A program made the position numbers and the translations under genes. A stretch of 64,000 nt of DNA from contig JAUIFA010000001.1 of NCBI GenBank assembly GCA_030429625.1, positions 285,306-349,305 on the forward strand. Direction: 5' to 3'. Below are positions 52,351 through 63,057 of this stretch, one piece after another (positions within the stretch are counted from its first letter, which is position 1; every line of letters starts with the position of its first letter). The DNA is from Alphaproteobacteria bacterium. Its GTDB lineage: Bacteria > Pseudomonadota > Alphaproteobacteria > Rickettsiales > UBA8987. The notes under the pieces are model-generated. The model was not told where the DNA came from. It was given only the letters and a program-made list of their open reading frames with translations, and searched no databases.

Positions 52351-55044
52351 TTACAGCCATTTTCTGAAAATGTGTTCAATCTTATGTTCGGTAACCGGTT
52401 TTCCAATATAGTCGTCCATGCCTGATATGATGCTCTTATTGATAGCGGTTTCCTCAGATTCTGCTGTCACTGCAATGATGACAGTATGTCGTTTGCCCGA
52501 TTCATTGGCTTTAATCTTTTCAGTGGCTTCAATTCCAGAAAGTTTAGGCAGCTGGAAATCCATAAACACAAGGTCATAACTTTTCTCTTTTGTTTTTTCA
52601 ACAGCCTCAAGTCCATCGGCTGCATATTCTACATCACAGTCAAAACGTTTTAGAATGGCATCAATAACAAGCTGGTTAACACTGTTATCCTCTGCCACCA
52701 ATATCTTTTTACCAGAATAGGGTTTGTGTGTGGTGCTGACCGTTTGTGTTTGTATTTCAACATTCTTATTGTTTACCCATTTTTCAATCATGTGGTTTAT
52801 TTGAATGTGTTTCACCGGCTTATTCAGATAGTCATCCATCCCAGAATCAAGACATTTTTCTCTGTTTCCTTTCATAGCATCGGCAGTGATAGCAACAATT
52901 GGGACATGGTTGCCAGTTCTTTTTTCGTATTCTCTGATTTGTCTTGTGGATTCATACCCATCCATTTCTGGCATATGACAATCCATAAAAATAATCTCAT
53001 AATTATTCTTTTTTACCATGTTCAAGGCTTCAAGCCCATTTTCAGCCGTATCAACAATACATCCGGTTTTTTTAAGAAAATTAACCATGAGGAAAGTATT
53101 GACTTTCATGTCATCGACAACAAGAGCCTTTATACCAGAAAATGCATCTTCTACATTGTTGGTTTCGTGATCTTCATAATGCTCATATTCAGAGATAATA
53201 TTTTTTGTAATGAGTTGATTGTTATTCCTGGTTGCTGAATCTAAGGCAAACAAGACCACATTTTTTAAAGTGAGCGGGTGGTAAGGCTTGGTCAAAAATC
53301 CGGTAAAGCCCATTTTAATGATTTCGTCCGAATCTGAACTGTCAAGGGCAGAGGAAGAGGTGATCATCACCAGAGGAATATTGTTTAATGTAGCATCTTT
53401 TTTAATAATACTGGCCAACTCAATGCCGCTGACATCAGGCATTTGCTTGTCGATTAACACAATATCGTAAGCTTTACCAGACGTGACCGATTGTTCCAGT
53501 AAGGAAATCGCCTCATTAGCCGAACAGGCTAAATCATTCTCCATGTTCCAGTTCTTCAGATATTTGGAAAATATCTTTCTATTGATTTCTAAATCATCAA
53601 CAATTAATGCGCGGTATTTAGACAAGTCAACGTCTGGCAATTCTACTTCCCTTTTGTACGGTCTCTGCCCATAAGGGAGTATAATATTAAAATAAAAAAC
53701 AGAGCCTTTACCTAAAGTACTGCGCACCCCGATGGAACCGCCCATCATCTTGGAGAGGTTTTTGCAGATTGCCAGACCAAGGCCAGTGCCACCAAATTTA
53801 CGCGTGGTGGATTCTTCGGCTTGAGAAAATTTATTAAAGATATAATCGAGCTTATCTTCGGGAATACCAAGACCAGTATCTTCCACTTCAAAAGATAAGT
53901 TGGCGTTGCCATCGCCCATATCTTGATGGGAAACACGAAGTAAAACATAACCGTCTTTAGTGAATTTAATCGCGTTGCTTAGAAGGTTAAAGATAATCTG
54001 CCTAACCCTTCCCACATCACCAATGTAGTAATCGGGAACCGCTTTATCAAATTCAACCAGCAGCTCTATCCCCCTTTCCTGTGAGTTATACAACATAACA
54101 TCGGTAATGTCCTCGATGGAGGAATACAGACTAAAATTAATAGGCTCTAGATTGAACTCTCCCGCTTCAATTTTAGAAATATCGAGAATATCGTTTATGA
54201 TTTCCAACAAGGAATCACCGGATTTTCTAATAATATTTACCCAGCTCTTTTGTTCAGCATCCAGTTTGGTGTCCATCAAGAGGCCAGACACTCCCAGCAC
54301 ACCATTTAACGGTGTACGTATCTCATGGCTCATATTAGCCAAGAAATCTGTTTTTGCATGTGCGGCAGCTTCTGCACGTTCTTTTTCTTCAAGCAATAAA
54401 TTTTGTTGGGCATGTAAAGTAGATCGCCATTTTATGATGTTGTGTAATACGATGAACCAAAACAATGTTAGGAAGATGATGGTCACAAGCTCTGCAAACA
54501 ATGTCTGTTTTGTACTGGTAATTTGATGGCTGATCATTTTATTGGTTTTTTGGTATATATTTTCCGTAAATCTGTTTACTGAATCGCTATAAGTTTTTTT
54601 ATAGTCGTAATATTCTTTACTAAATAACAAATTATGTGCTGCCTTAATATTGTTATTATCCAGATGGTTAAAAGCAAGTTTTTCAATCTTTATAAGCTCA
54701 ATATTTGCTTTTTCGGTTTTTTCTATGTCTTCTAGAAGTTGGGGCTTGTCTTTGATAAGTTTTTTAGTTTGTGCAAATAATGCATCCAGTTCATTTACAT
54801 GGTTATTATATTTTTCCTTCCACTGGCTACTATCTTCATGGGTGGCCATAAAAACAGACAGGGTCAGGTCGTAATCCAATTGAGATATTTTATACCCGAT
54901 AGACGACAATTTTATGGTGTAGTCTTGTAAATTTTTTAAAGCTTCATTGGTGTTTGAGAGGTGGAGCAAAATCCACACAAGGCCGGCGAGGGTAAAGAGA
55001 ATTGCGGTGCCTACTAGCTTTTTTGGGAAAGGGATGTCCTTCAT
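52351..55044 (-). CDS. Hybrid sensor histidine kinase with three receiver domains
   Basis: 897 residues. Two membrane helices (about 10-29 and 185-204) flank a helical periplasmic sensor. HisKA with phospho-His in '[10 protein letters not shown]', HATPase_c with '[10 protein letters not shown]', 'DTGLGIP' and 'GGTGLGLAI'. Then three receivers: REC1 (about 480-600, 'LIDKQMP'), REC2 (about 637-760, '[14 protein letters not shown]'), REC3 (about 780-897, '[11 protein letters not shown]'), each with its phospho-accepting Asp. No HPt domain, so a separate phosphotransfer protein is needed. Stands alone. Confidence 0.95.
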   Translation of the reverse strand: MKDIPFPKKLVGTAILFTLAGLVWILLHLSNTNEALKNLQDYTIKLSSIGYKISQLDYDLTLSVFMATHEDSSQWKEKYNNHVNELDALFAQTKKLIKDKPQLLEDIEKTEKANIELIKIEKLAFNHLDNNNIKAAHNLLFSKEYYDYKKTYSDSVNRFTENIYQKTNKMISHQITSTKQTLFAELVTIIFLTLFWFIVLHNIIKWRSTLHAQQNLLLEEKERAEAAAHAKTDFLANMSHEIRTPLNGVLGVSGLLMDTKLDAEQKSWVNIIRKSGDSLLEIINDILDISKIEAGEFNLEPINFSLYSSIEDITDVMLYNSQERGIELLVEFDKAVPDYYIGDVGRVRQIIFNLLSNAIKFTKDGYVLLRVSHQDMGDGNANLSFEVEDTGLGIPEDKLDYIFNKFSQAEESTTRKFGGTGLGLAICKNLSKMMGGSIGVRSTLGKGSVFYFNIILPYGQRPYKREVELPDVDLSKYRALIVDDLEINRKIFSKYLKNWNMENDLACSANEAISLLEQSVTSGKAYDIVLIDKQMPDVSGIELASIIKKDATLNNIPLVMITSSSALDSSDSDEIIKMGFTGFLTKPYHPLTLKNVVLFALDSATRNNNQLITKNIISEYEHYEDHETNNVEDAFSGIKALVVDDMKVNTFLMVNFLKKTGCIVDTAENGLEALNMVKKNNYEIIFMDCHMPEMDGYESTRQIREYEKRTGNHVPIVAITADAMKGNREKCLDSGMDDYLNKPVKHIQINHMIEKWVNNKNVEIQTQTVSTTHKPYSGKKILVAEDNSVNQLVIDAILKRFDCDVEYAADGLEAVEKTKEKSYDLVFMDFQLPKLSGIEATEKIKANESGKRHTVIIAVTAESEETAINKSIISGMDDYIGKPVTEHKIEHIFRKWL

Positions 55045-55194
55045 AAAATTAGCCCAGAATTTATTTTAAGTGATACAATTTTATTGTCTTACTTGTTTAC
55101 AAAACAGAGCCTGACTGTAACATAGGTTGAGTAATCTTACTATTATTTTGTAATGACTTGAAGGTGTTTTTGAAGTTTTTTCTGCCAACACCAT

Positions 55195-55806
55195 TTAGCT
55201 GTGGGTAAATGGCGGTTTTATGTCTTCAAATTTTTTAAAGACAGTGTGTTTTAACTTTTCAAATTGCATGACATTATCGATGCGCCTTAGAATAAAAGAT
55301 TTTGTTTCATTAAAATCATCACTGTCGTCTTTCAGCCAATAAAGTAGGGTGGCAGCATAGACCGCTGCCAAGGTGGTTCGCTTTGTGTAATAGTTGTAAT
55401 CTGTGGCATTATCCCCTGCGGCATACCACATATTGCTTACAGTTGTACCAAGACTTTTAACGGTTTTAAATGTCCCGTCGGGCATCATCCTTTTGGCAAT
55501 AATAGAGCGAATCGCCTCCTTATGAGGTTGATATATCTCCAAACGGGTAAGGATACAGGTGTAAATTCTATCCCTGATTCGCATGGATTGCAGGTCTTTC
55601 TCCTGAAGTCTTTTAAGCATGTCTGCTTCACATTTGTCAGAAAAATAATCACTGACATCGCCAATGCCATTTGGAAAACATATATGTGCGTATTTTTTAT
55701 CACCTGTCACCTGTTTTGCTGCTTCAGACAATAAGATATCATTCCAGCCGTCAAAGGCGGCGTGGTCTAGCATATATTCAAGAATTTTTTCTTTTACGTC
55801 ACTCAT
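55195..55806 (-). CDS. COQ9 family protein
   Basis: 203 residues, all helical. 'HAAFDGWNDILLSEAAKQVT', then 'FPNGIGDVSDYFSD', and the lipid-binding region 'TVSNMWYAAGDNATDYNYYT' and 'KRTTLAAVYAATLLYWL' match COQ9, a TetR-like lipid-presenting partner of COQ7 in ubiquinone synthesis. Divergent from rpsU, a usual alphaproteobacterial layout. Confidence 0.92.
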   Translation of the reverse strand: MSDVKEKILEYMLDHAAFDGWNDILLSEAAKQVTGDKKYAHICFPNGIGDVSDYFSDKCEADMLKRLQEKDLQSMRIRDRIYTCILTRLEIYQPHKEAIRSIIAKRMMPDGTFKTVKSLGTTVSNMWYAAGDNATDYNYYTKRTTLAAVYAATLLYWLKDDSDDFNETKSFILRRIDNVMQFEKLKHTVFKKFEDIKPPFTHS

Positions 55807-55947
55807 AAGGATTTTTATACACTATTCTTCTTACGAGAAAACCATATTTTATGATTTTTCTTGACTAATTAACCGTTTTGGAGGAATAGTGATCCTTCCA
55901 CTTAACGCAGATAGTATGTCTGCAAAACATTAAAGGAGTTAATTGCT

Positions 55948-56148
55948 TTGGTACAAATCACAGTAAGAGACAATAATGTGGATCAAGCGTTGCGTATCTT
56001 GAAGAAGAAAATGCAGCGTGAGGGTGTTTTTAGAGAAATGAAACAACGTCGTTTCTATGAAAAACCTTCCGAGAAGCGTGTCCGTGAGAAGCAAGAAGCT
56101 GTACGTCGTGCGCGTAAGCTTGCACGCAAGCGCAACATAGGCGAATAG
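55948..56148 (+). CDS. rpsU: 30S ribosomal protein bS21, TTG start
   Basis: 66 residues. '[20 protein letters not shown]' followed by '[19 protein letters not shown]' is unmistakable bS21. The homologous start is a TTG (55948) followed by GTA; no ATG is available, and AAAGGAG lies 9 bases upstream. A TTG start in a strongly expressed ribosomal gene is uncommon. A terminator follows. Confidence 0.95.
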   Translation: MVQITVRDNNVDQALRILKKKMQREGVFREMKQRRFYEKPSEKRVREKQEAVRRARKLARKRNIGE

Positions 56149-56172
56149 TTTCTTTACACAAGCTATTAATGG

Positions 56173-56206
56173 AAAACCCTGATGGCAATGTCGTCAGGGT
56201 TTTTTT
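56173..56206 (+). terminator. Rho-independent terminator after rpsU
   Basis: AAAACCCTGA pairs with TCAGGGTTTT across an 11-base loop, followed by a T run (to 56206). It is shared in space with the end of the convergent gene at 56218. Confidence 0.85.
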
Positions 56207-56217
56207 GTGCTTTAGCG

Positions 56218-56673
56218 CTACATGCGAGGAGATGTGCCTTGTTCAACAGATTTTAGCGACAGAACGTTGTTGAATAATTCCCTTAATATGGGTGCCTCAT
56301 CAATATGTACATTAACACAGTTCTGGCTTAGATTATCGTCAAATCTTTGCTGTTCGCCAATGTCTGTAATGGCTTGTTTGATAATGTCTAGGTGGTGTGT
56401 TTTGGTCGATGGGTTCATGGTTTGTGAATCAATATATATTCTCATATGATCCCCTGAAATAGACTTTTTAATGGTCACAAATTCCTGCATCAGTAAAAAT
56501 TTTAGCTCTTCTTCCCGTGCAACATTTTCTAACGTTTCAGAAGCAAAGAATCTTTCAGCAACATTGCCTTCAAGTGACGCATCTGCTGCCGCATACATAA
56601 TTTCAGCAGGGGTATAGACATTTCCACCAAATTTGATGCTATTCTTATTGTTCTCAGATGGTTTTTTTGCCAT
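56218..56673 (-). CDS. Soluble protein, unknown
   Basis: 151 residues, no signal peptide or membrane segment. A central helical stretch 'ASETLENVAREEELKFLLMQ' and an acidic C-terminal half. No family recognised. Convergent with rpsU, with 215 bases of AT-rich, gene-free sequence upstream. Confidence 0.7.
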   Translation of the reverse strand: MAKKPSENNKNSIKFGGNVYTPAEIMYAAADASLEGNVAERFFASETLENVAREEELKFLLMQEFVTIKKSISGDHMRIYIDSQTMNPSTKTHHLDIIKQAITDIGEQQRFDDNLSQNCVNVHIDEAPILRELFNNVLSLKSVEQGTSPRM

Positions 56674-56888
56674 CGTCCTACTCCCAAAATTTATTTATAT
56701 ATCTACTAATAATTGAAATATCATACATATAATTAACTACAGTATGAGAGAATTAATGTCATATTAAATATTTGTTACAAAAAGTTATTCTATTACCTAT
56801 AGGTGTAATATAATAAATTTTATACAAAGAATAAACAACTAAATGAAATATTTTTATTGGTAGATATTCAACTGGGAGTTAATATATT

Positions 56889-57482
56889 TTATTCCACTAA
56901 TACAGATTCTATGATGGCAACCAACTTGGCTTTTCCTTTGGCTCTGGCATAGTCAACTGGCATTCTGCCAGAAACATCTTTAATACGAGGATCTGCACCA
57001 TTTTCTAATAATATCATGGTGTTAACAGACTGGGTGGCTTCGTTTATTTTAAGTGCGTTGACCGCCCAATGCATTGGGGTTGCGCCTTTGTTGTCCGTAG
57101 CGTTGACGTTAGCACCAAGGGCGATAAGCATTCTAACATTCTTCACGCGGCCATTGATTACCGACCAATGAAGAGGAGTACCTCCCTTGAAATCACGAGC
57201 CTCGATATTGGCACCTTCTTCAACCATAAAGCGGATTCTTTCCGGATCACCTTTATACGCAACGCTGTGTAACGGAGTTTGCCCTGCCTCGTTCTTGGCA
57301 TTGATGTTAGCGCCTTTATCCAACGCATTCTTTATATCAATGAACGTGCCATGCTTGACCGCCTCAACCAATTCAGACTTAATGGCGCTGGCGCGCATTA
57401 TGTCCAATGAAACAATAGTTATAACCACAATCATTGTCGCTGGCAGGATATATCTGTATAGGATTCTTTTATTCAATAGCAA
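56889..57482 (-). CDS. Membrane-anchored ankyrin-repeat protein
   Basis: 197 residues. One N-terminal membrane anchor (about 10-29), then four ankyrin repeats with 'G.TPLH' cores: 'NAKNEAGQTPLHSVAYKG', 'ARDFKGGTPLHWSVING', 'NATDNKGATPMHWAVN' and 'IKDVSGRMPVDYARAKG'. Probably a periplasmic protein-binding scaffold, as for bacterial AnkB-like proteins. Partner unknown. Confidence 0.9.
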   Translation of the reverse strand: MLLNKRILYRYILPATMIVVITIVSLDIMRASAIKSELVEAVKHGTFIDIKNALDKGANINAKNEAGQTPLHSVAYKGDPERIRFMVEEGANIEARDFKGGTPLHWSVINGRVKNVRMLIALGANVNATDNKGATPMHWAVNALKINEATQSVNTMILLENGADPRIKDVSGRMPVDYARAKGKAKLVAIIESVLVE

Positions 57483-57537
57483 TCTCCTAATACGCTAGCA
57501 TCATTATAACATATTTATGCATAGGATGCAATTTTGC

Positions 57538-58188
57538 TTATAATGAAGTATTTGATATTGCTTGATTATATTTTGCGACTGCAGTTTTTGTGCCATCAGG
57601 ATGATTCCATATACCAGTAACCACAGCGATAAAATCCGCTCCGGCTTTAACCAGAGGTACAAGGTTATCCGGTTTTATACCGCCAATGGCCACGCAGGGA
57701 ATTTCAGTAAACTGGCTCCAATCTTTTAAAATGTCGGGGGAGGGGCGACGAATTTTAGCCTTGGTCTGTGTGTCGTAAAATGCACCAAAGGCCACATAAT
57801 CTGCCCCTTGCTCGCATGCTTCCATGGCACGATGTTTTGAATCGTAACAGCTGCACCCTACCACCATATGTTCTCCCACAATCTTGCGGGCATTTTCTAC
57901 GCTGCCATCTTCTTCGCCAACATGTACCCCGTCAGCACCAATCTTTTTCGCCAGTTCCGGATTGTCATTGAGGATAAACTGTACGTCGTATTTTTGACAG
58001 ATCGGGATAATGGCTTTGGCAGCATCGCTAATTGTCTGATCGTCTATTTTTCCACCATCTGGCTTTTTTAAGCGCAGCTGTAAACAGGCTACATCTCCAC
58101 CGGAAAATGCCTCTTCAAGCTGAGGTATAAATTCCTCTACTTCAAGCTGAGGAGGAGTAATAAGGTAGAGTCTACAGGCCTGTGCCAT
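57538..58188 (-). CDS. thiE: Thiamine-phosphate synthase (ThiE-like)
   Basis: 216 residues, TIM barrel. 'CLQLRLKKPDGG', 'FILNDNPELAKKIGADGVHVGEEDG', read in parts, 'VGCSCYDSKHRA', 'DYVAFGAFYDT' and 'IPCVAIGGIKPDN' follow the ThiE/TenI pattern. Joins the pyrimidine and thiazole halves. Downstream of the aldolase gene by 5 bases. TenI-like function cannot be excluded. Confidence 0.88.
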   Translation of the reverse strand: MAQACRLYLITPPQLEVEEFIPQLEEAFSGGDVACLQLRLKKPDGGKIDDQTISDAAKAIIPICQKYDVQFILNDNPELAKKIGADGVHVGEEDGSVENARKIVGEHMVVGCSCYDSKHRAMEACEQGADYVAFGAFYDTQTKAKIRRPSPDILKDWSQFTEIPCVAIGGIKPDNLVPLVKAGADFIAVVTGIWNHPDGTKTAVAKYNQAISNTSL

Positions 58189-58193
58189 AGCAG

Positions 58194-59120
58194 CTATTCT
58201 TTGCCAAGATAGAGATTTACCATTTTTCCTAGTAATGCTAAGGCATCTTCACGCGAACGTTGGAAGGAATTACGTCCAACAATCGAGCCATTACCACCGC
58301 CATCACGAATCGCGCGGACATCATCAAATAAGGATTCATCGCCTTTCTTTCCACCGCCGGAGAACACCACCAATCGGCGGCCGTTAAAACAGCTTTGGAC
58401 AACATGTTCAACGCGTTGAGTTAAGGTTTTACGGGCTATATTCTCAGCCTCATAGACCTTTTTGGCTTCCGGCAAATCTAAGAAATCCGTCGGTAATTTT
58501 ACCTTGATGATGTGTGCACCTAACAGGGCAGCCATATGTGCGGAATACGCAATTGTATCAAAACCGGTTTCACCGTCTTTGGTTACTTTACCGCCCCGTG
58601 CGTAAGACCATAACACCACGGCTAGACCTTTGTCACGCGCTTGTTTTGCCAGCTCACGGAATTCTTCCATCATTTCATAACAATTATCTGAGCCTGGATA
58701 AATAGTAAAGCCAATGGCCGAACAGCCAAGGCGCAGCGCATCATCCACAGAGGCGGTCACAGCTTGATCACCACTGGTAATGGCGGAAAGCGAATTGGCA
58801 CTGTTCATTTTTAAGATAGTGGGGATTTGACCGGCAAAGCTGTCTGCTCCCGCAGTAATCATCCCAAGAGGCGCGGCATAGGCATTTAAGCCCGCATCAA
58901 TGGCCAGTTTATAGTGATAATGCGGATCATAGGCATCCGGATTGGGAGCAAAAGAACGCGCAGGCCCATGCTCAAAACCTTGATCCACCGGCAGGATAAT
59001 CATCTTACCTGTTCCGGCAAGTTTACCGTGCATCAAGATGTTGGCTAATTTAGCCTTTACCCCAGGGTTCTCCCCCTCATAATTCTTAAGAATATTTTGG
59101 ACTTTACGTGTAACTTTCAT
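58194..59120 (-). CDS. fbaB: Fructose-bisphosphate aldolase, class I (archaeal/FbaB type)
   Basis: 308 residues. 'ILPVDQGFEHGPARSFAPNP', 'GCSAIGFTIYPGSDN', 'VLWSYARGG', 'AHIIKVKLP' with the likely Schiff-base lysine, and 'VVFSGGGKKGDESLF' are typical of DhnA/FbaB aldolases. Third glycolytic gene of the gap-pgk-fba block. Confidence 0.94.
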   Translation of the reverse strand: MKVTRKVQNILKNYEGENPGVKAKLANILMHGKLAGTGKMIILPVDQGFEHGPARSFAPNPDAYDPHYHYKLAIDAGLNAYAAPLGMITAGADSFAGQIPTILKMNSANSLSAITSGDQAVTASVDDALRLGCSAIGFTIYPGSDNCYEMMEEFRELAKQARDKGLAVVLWSYARGGKVTKDGETGFDTIAYSAHMAALLGAHIIKVKLPTDFLDLPEAKKVYEAENIARKTLTQRVEHVVQSCFNGRRLVVFSGGGKKGDESLFDDVRAIRDGGGNGSIVGRNSFQRSREDALALLGKMVNLYLGKE

Positions 59121-59175
59121 AATCTTCCCTTTTAATATGTCTGCATAGATTAAACTACCAGCAATGAGTTGTAAA

Positions 59176-60381
59176 TTATTTCTTCAATACCACAATGCCC
59201 GGTAAATCTTTGCCTTCCATCCATTCAAGAAATGCTCCGCCTGCGGTCGATACATAGGTGAACGTGCCACGTAGTCCGCCACGCTGCAGCGCAGCAAGAA
59301 TATCCCCGCCGCCGGCAATGGTTTTCACATATCCGCCATCGGTCAATCCCGAAACAACCCGTGCTAAACTTATTGTCCCTACATCAAACGGTGTTTTCTC
59401 AAAACAGCCCAGAGGGCCATTCCACACCAATGTTTTACATTGTTCAATCTCATGTGCCCAAGCATGCACCGTGCGTGGACCAATATCCAGAATCATTTTA
59501 TCGCCCACTTTTCCGCCGACATCCACCACATTGCAGCGGGCGCTTTCTTCCAGGCTGTTGGCCAGAATCATATCTACAGGCAGCATAATTTTACAACCAT
59601 GAGACTCAGCTTCTTTGCAAATTTCAAGAGCAGTGTCTTTGAGCTCTTTTTCACACAAAGATTTTCCTACATCACAGCCCTTGGCATAGAGAAACGTGTT
59701 GGCCATTCCCCCGCCAATACATAGCACATCCACCTTAGAAACCAAATTTTTAAGCAGCTCAATTTTGCTAGAAACTTTAGACCCGCCCACAATAGCAACA
59801 AGTGGCTTTTCGGGTTTTGTAAGGGCTTCTTCAAGATATTTCATCTCCGATTCAACAAGCAGTCCGGCATAGGCAGGGAGTTTTTTGGCCAATCCAACAA
59901 TAGACGCATGGGCACGGTGAGACACAGAAAATGCATCATTGACATAAACATCGGCCAAGTCAGCAAGTTTTTGTGCAAAACCATCGTCATTATCTTTTTC
60001 TTCAGGATGAAAACGTAAATTCTCCAGCAGCAAAATTTCACCGTCTTCTAGGCTTGAAACCGCCTCTTGTGCTTTGTGTCCGATGCAATCCACCCCAAAT
60101 TTAACTGGTTTATCAATCGCACCCGAAAGTGCATCCGCCAGCACGGCCATAGAAAGATCGTGATCGTATTTGCCCTCAGGGCGACCAAAATGTGAAATGA
60201 TAATTACCTTCGCACCTTTTTCGACGAGCGCATTGATGGTCGGGATAGTGCGGTTTATTCGTGCCATATCGGACACTTTAACGCCTAACATTGGCACGTT
60301 AAAATCCGCACGCAGAATTATGCGCTTGCCCTTAACATCATGTTCTTTAAATAGATCTTTTAATGTTCGTAATGATGACAT
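59176..60381 (-). CDS. pgk: Phosphoglycerate kinase
   Basis: 401 residues. 'KRIILRADFNVPM', 'SHFGRPEGKYD', 'AIVGGSKVSSKIELLKNL', 'WNGPLGCFE' and 'AGGGDILAALQ' are all present. Full length. 15 bases after gap. Confidence 0.97.
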   Translation of the reverse strand: MSSLRTLKDLFKEHDVKGKRIILRADFNVPMLGVKVSDMARINRTIPTINALVEKGAKVIIISHFGRPEGKYDHDLSMAVLADALSGAIDKPVKFGVDCIGHKAQEAVSSLEDGEILLLENLRFHPEEKDNDDGFAQKLADLADVYVNDAFSVSHRAHASIVGLAKKLPAYAGLLVESEMKYLEEALTKPEKPLVAIVGGSKVSSKIELLKNLVSKVDVLCIGGGMANTFLYAKGCDVGKSLCEKELKDTALEICKEAESHGCKIMLPVDMILANSLEESARCNVVDVGGKVGDKMILDIGPRTVHAWAHEIEQCKTLVWNGPLGCFEKTPFDVGTISLARVVSGLTDGGYVKTIAGGGDILAALQRGGLRGTFTYVSTAGGAFLEWMEGKDLPGIVVLKK

Positions 60382-60396
60382 AAAGCGACTATAGAA

Positions 60397-61395
60397 TTAA
60401 CCAACAAATTTAGCAAGGTCTAGCATACGGTTTGAAAACCCCCACTCATTGTCGTACCAAGCCCCAATACGCACACATGTGCCGCCTTGAACATAGGTCT
60501 GATCCGCATCAAAAATGGAGCTATTGGGATTGTGGTTAAAGTCAATGGACACTAACGGTGCATCGTTATACTCTAAAATACCTTTCAAAGTGCCTTCAGC
60601 ATAGTTTTTCATAAGTCCATTGATTTCTTCAACCGAAGTGTTTCGTGCGGCGGTAAAAGTCAAATCTACAAAGGAAACATTTTGGGTAGGAACACGCATA
60701 GCTGTACCGTCGACTTTACCATCCAGATTAGGCAGAACTTTACCCAAAGCCTTAGCCGCACCAGTGGAAGCTGGGATCATAGAAGCACTGGCAGTGCGTG
60801 CTCGGCGTAAATCTTTGTGCCCATTGTCCAAAATATTCTGATCGCTGGTAAAGGCATGGATGGTAGTCATGAAGCCATTGACAATACCAATCTCCTCATC
60901 GAGAATTTTGGCCACTGGTGCAAGGCAGTTTGTGGTGCATGAGCCGATAGAAATAATCTGATCGCTGGCTTTATAAACTTCATTATTTACACCATGGACA
61001 ATCATCGCATCCGCATCAGGAGAAGGAGCAGAGATCAAAACCTTTTTCACACTGCCACCAAGATGGGCAGAGGCCGCTTCATGTGTTCTAAACACACCGG
61101 TACACTCCAAAACCACATCAACATCGGCCTTGCTCCAAGGGATATCAGCCGGATCAGCATTGTGGAATGTACGAATTTTTTTGCCATCAATGGTGAGATA
61201 TTCATCGTCAAACGTCACGTCTTTATTCAGCGTGCCATGGGTAGAATCATATTTAAGGAGATGGGCCTTTTCGGCCGTGTTCTTACGAAAATTCATCGCC
61301 ACAATTTCAATATCATCACGCCCAGATTCAATCCATGCACGGATACAACAACGACCAATTCGGCCTATACCATTGACACCCACTTTAACAGCCAC
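60397..61395 (-). CDS. gap: Glyceraldehyde-3-phosphate dehydrogenase
   Basis: 332 residues. 'VGVNGIGRIGRCCIRAW', catalytic Cys in 'SIGSCTTNCLAPV', 'ASMIPASTGAAKALGKVLP' and 'WYDNEWGFSNRML'. Probably NAD-dependent: the residues after the second strand read 'AMNFRKNT', not the usual 'INDL', so cofactor preference is not certain. Confidence 0.96.
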   Translation of the reverse strand: MAVKVGVNGIGRIGRCCIRAWIESGRDDIEIVAMNFRKNTAEKAHLLKYDSTHGTLNKDVTFDDEYLTIDGKKIRTFHNADPADIPWSKADVDVVLECTGVFRTHEAASAHLGGSVKKVLISAPSPDADAMIVHGVNNEVYKASDQIISIGSCTTNCLAPVAKILDEEIGIVNGFMTTIHAFTSDQNILDNGHKDLRRARTASASMIPASTGAAKALGKVLPNLDGKVDGTAMRVPTQNVSFVDLTFTAARNTSVEEINGLMKNYAEGTLKGILEYNDAPLVSIDFNHNPNSSIFDADQTYVQGGTCVRIGAWYDNEWGFSNRMLDLAKFVG

Positions 61396-61486
61396 TTCAT
61401 ATGCTCCTTATACGATTAAATTCGATGCGCATAACATACAGACATACGCACCAGATGCAATAATGAATTCGTACGAAAAAGCGTAA

Positions 61487-62938
61487 TTATCGTGCCAGTA
61501 CTTGACCGTCTGTTCCACCATTGATTCTGTCGTGGGGATTTTTAAGTTGTTCAGAGGCAATCTGGATTCTGTCCAAGGCTTTTTCCAGCTCTTTAATGTC
61601 ACCGGCAAAGCCAATACGCATGCTCCAACAATCGCTTGCTTCAGGAGAGCCGGGTGCATAGAAATCGGTTCCTGGTACCATATAGACCCCAAGACCTGTT
61701 TCTAGGTATTTGTGAAGATCCTGAGGTGTTTTAATAGGTTTATCGCTATCTGCAGGAATAGTACCTTTCCATCCAGAAAAATCAGCAAAGCCATAAATGG
61801 TAGCTTCTGGTGCAGATATGGTCACACCAACCGTTTGATCAATTTTTGTAATTAATAAATCACGTGCAGGACGCAGTTCTTCAATCTTCTCTCGAATAAA
61901 TTCATCACCACCATGTAACATAACTTCATGGGCAGTGTTCTGAGTTTTATTAGAGGCAGTAGTCCCCTTGTTATTATTATGATTTATTACATGCTTTAGC
62001 ACGTCAGTATTTTTTGAGATTATATAGCCAACACGTGCACCAGGGATGGCATATTCCTTGGAAAATGATTTGACTACGGCAATATTACCACTTTCAAATA
62101 AGGCTTTTTCATTTTCACCTCTAACTTGCGAGGGATTTTCGGCAAAAGACAATTTGCCGTATGGATCATCATTTACAACAAGGAGATTAGGATGAGTTTT
62201 TACGTGTTCTCTTATGACTGCAAAAATCTCTTCTCGTTCTTGGGCTGAAATATCCACTCCTGTTGGATTTGAAGGGATGTTTAGCAGCATTTGTTTGGCA
62301 TCAGGATATGCTTCCAACACATCTTTTACCATTTTGGCTGTGGGAACCCCACGGTTTTGTGTATTTACTTCAACAATAGCAACATCAGCATTAGGGAGAT
62401 CAAAATTATTCGACCAACCTGGCGAAAACATAATTATTTTATCAGCCTCTTTGCTTATTCTGAAAAAACCTTCTACTTCAGCTGCTACAAATTCTGGTCC
62501 ATGAAGTGTACCAATAACCCCTGCAAGAACACCTTTAGCGCCAGTTGAAATAACAACATTACATTCCTTAACTTCAATACCAGTATCTTGAACAAATGTT
62601 TCAGCGGCAATTGTTCTAAGCCCTTTATTTCCCTGGCCGGGGCCATATTTTAGTAAATGCTTTTTCCCTGTATCTTGTGCAAGTTGATAATGTACATCAT
62701 CAGGCGCAAGATCATGTTTTTCTAACCGTTGAGCTCGCCAATTAGATCTTTGATCTTGTGTTGGGGGTGAAGATAGTTCGCCCACAGATAAATCAATCAC
62801 ATCTTGTCCGGCAGCTTTAGCTTCAGTCATCCTTGTTGAAACAGCAAAAGTTGGGGAAGGCCTTTCTTCTCGTGGCCTGTTATATACATTAATTATAGTT
62901 TCTTCTGCTTCTTGAGAAAGATCTGCGACTAATACCAT
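61487..62938 (-). CDS. Class I/II aminotransferase
   Basis: 483 residues, longer than the usual ~390-400. 'FAVSTRMTEAKAAGQDVIDL', 'NIPSNPTGVDISAQEREEIF', 'VVNDDPYGKLSF' and the PLP lysine in 'SFSKEYAIPGARVGYII' mark fold type I, with C-terminal 'SMRIGFAG' holding the carboxylate-binding Arg. Inserts near residues 20-60 and at 'VINHNNNKGTTASNKTQNTA' account for the extra length. Substrate unknown. It lies between tkt and gap. Confidence 0.9.
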   Translation of the reverse strand: MVLVADLSQEAEETIINVYNRPREERPSPTFAVSTRMTEAKAAGQDVIDLSVGELSSPPTQDQRSNWRAQRLEKHDLAPDDVHYQLAQDTGKKHLLKYGPGQGNKGLRTIAAETFVQDTGIEVKECNVVISTGAKGVLAGVIGTLHGPEFVAAEVEGFFRISKEADKIIMFSPGWSNNFDLPNADVAIVEVNTQNRGVPTAKMVKDVLEAYPDAKQMLLNIPSNPTGVDISAQEREEIFAVIREHVKTHPNLLVVNDDPYGKLSFAENPSQVRGENEKALFESGNIAVVKSFSKEYAIPGARVGYIISKNTDVLKHVINHNNNKGTTASNKTQNTAHEVMLHGGDEFIREKIEELRPARDLLITKIDQTVGVTISAPEATIYGFADFSGWKGTIPADSDKPIKTPQDLHKYLETGLGVYMVPGTDFYAPGSPEASDCWSMRIGFAGDIKELEKALDRIQIASEQLKNPHDRINGGTDGQVLAR

Positions 62939-63057
62939 AGCACCACCAATAAGTTAAAAAACAATTAATAATAAGCAGTATCTTCTACCATTTATTTAAG
63001 GAATAAGCAACCAAATAAATACAAAGAATGGAGGGGTGATGTGCTTTGCAATCAATG

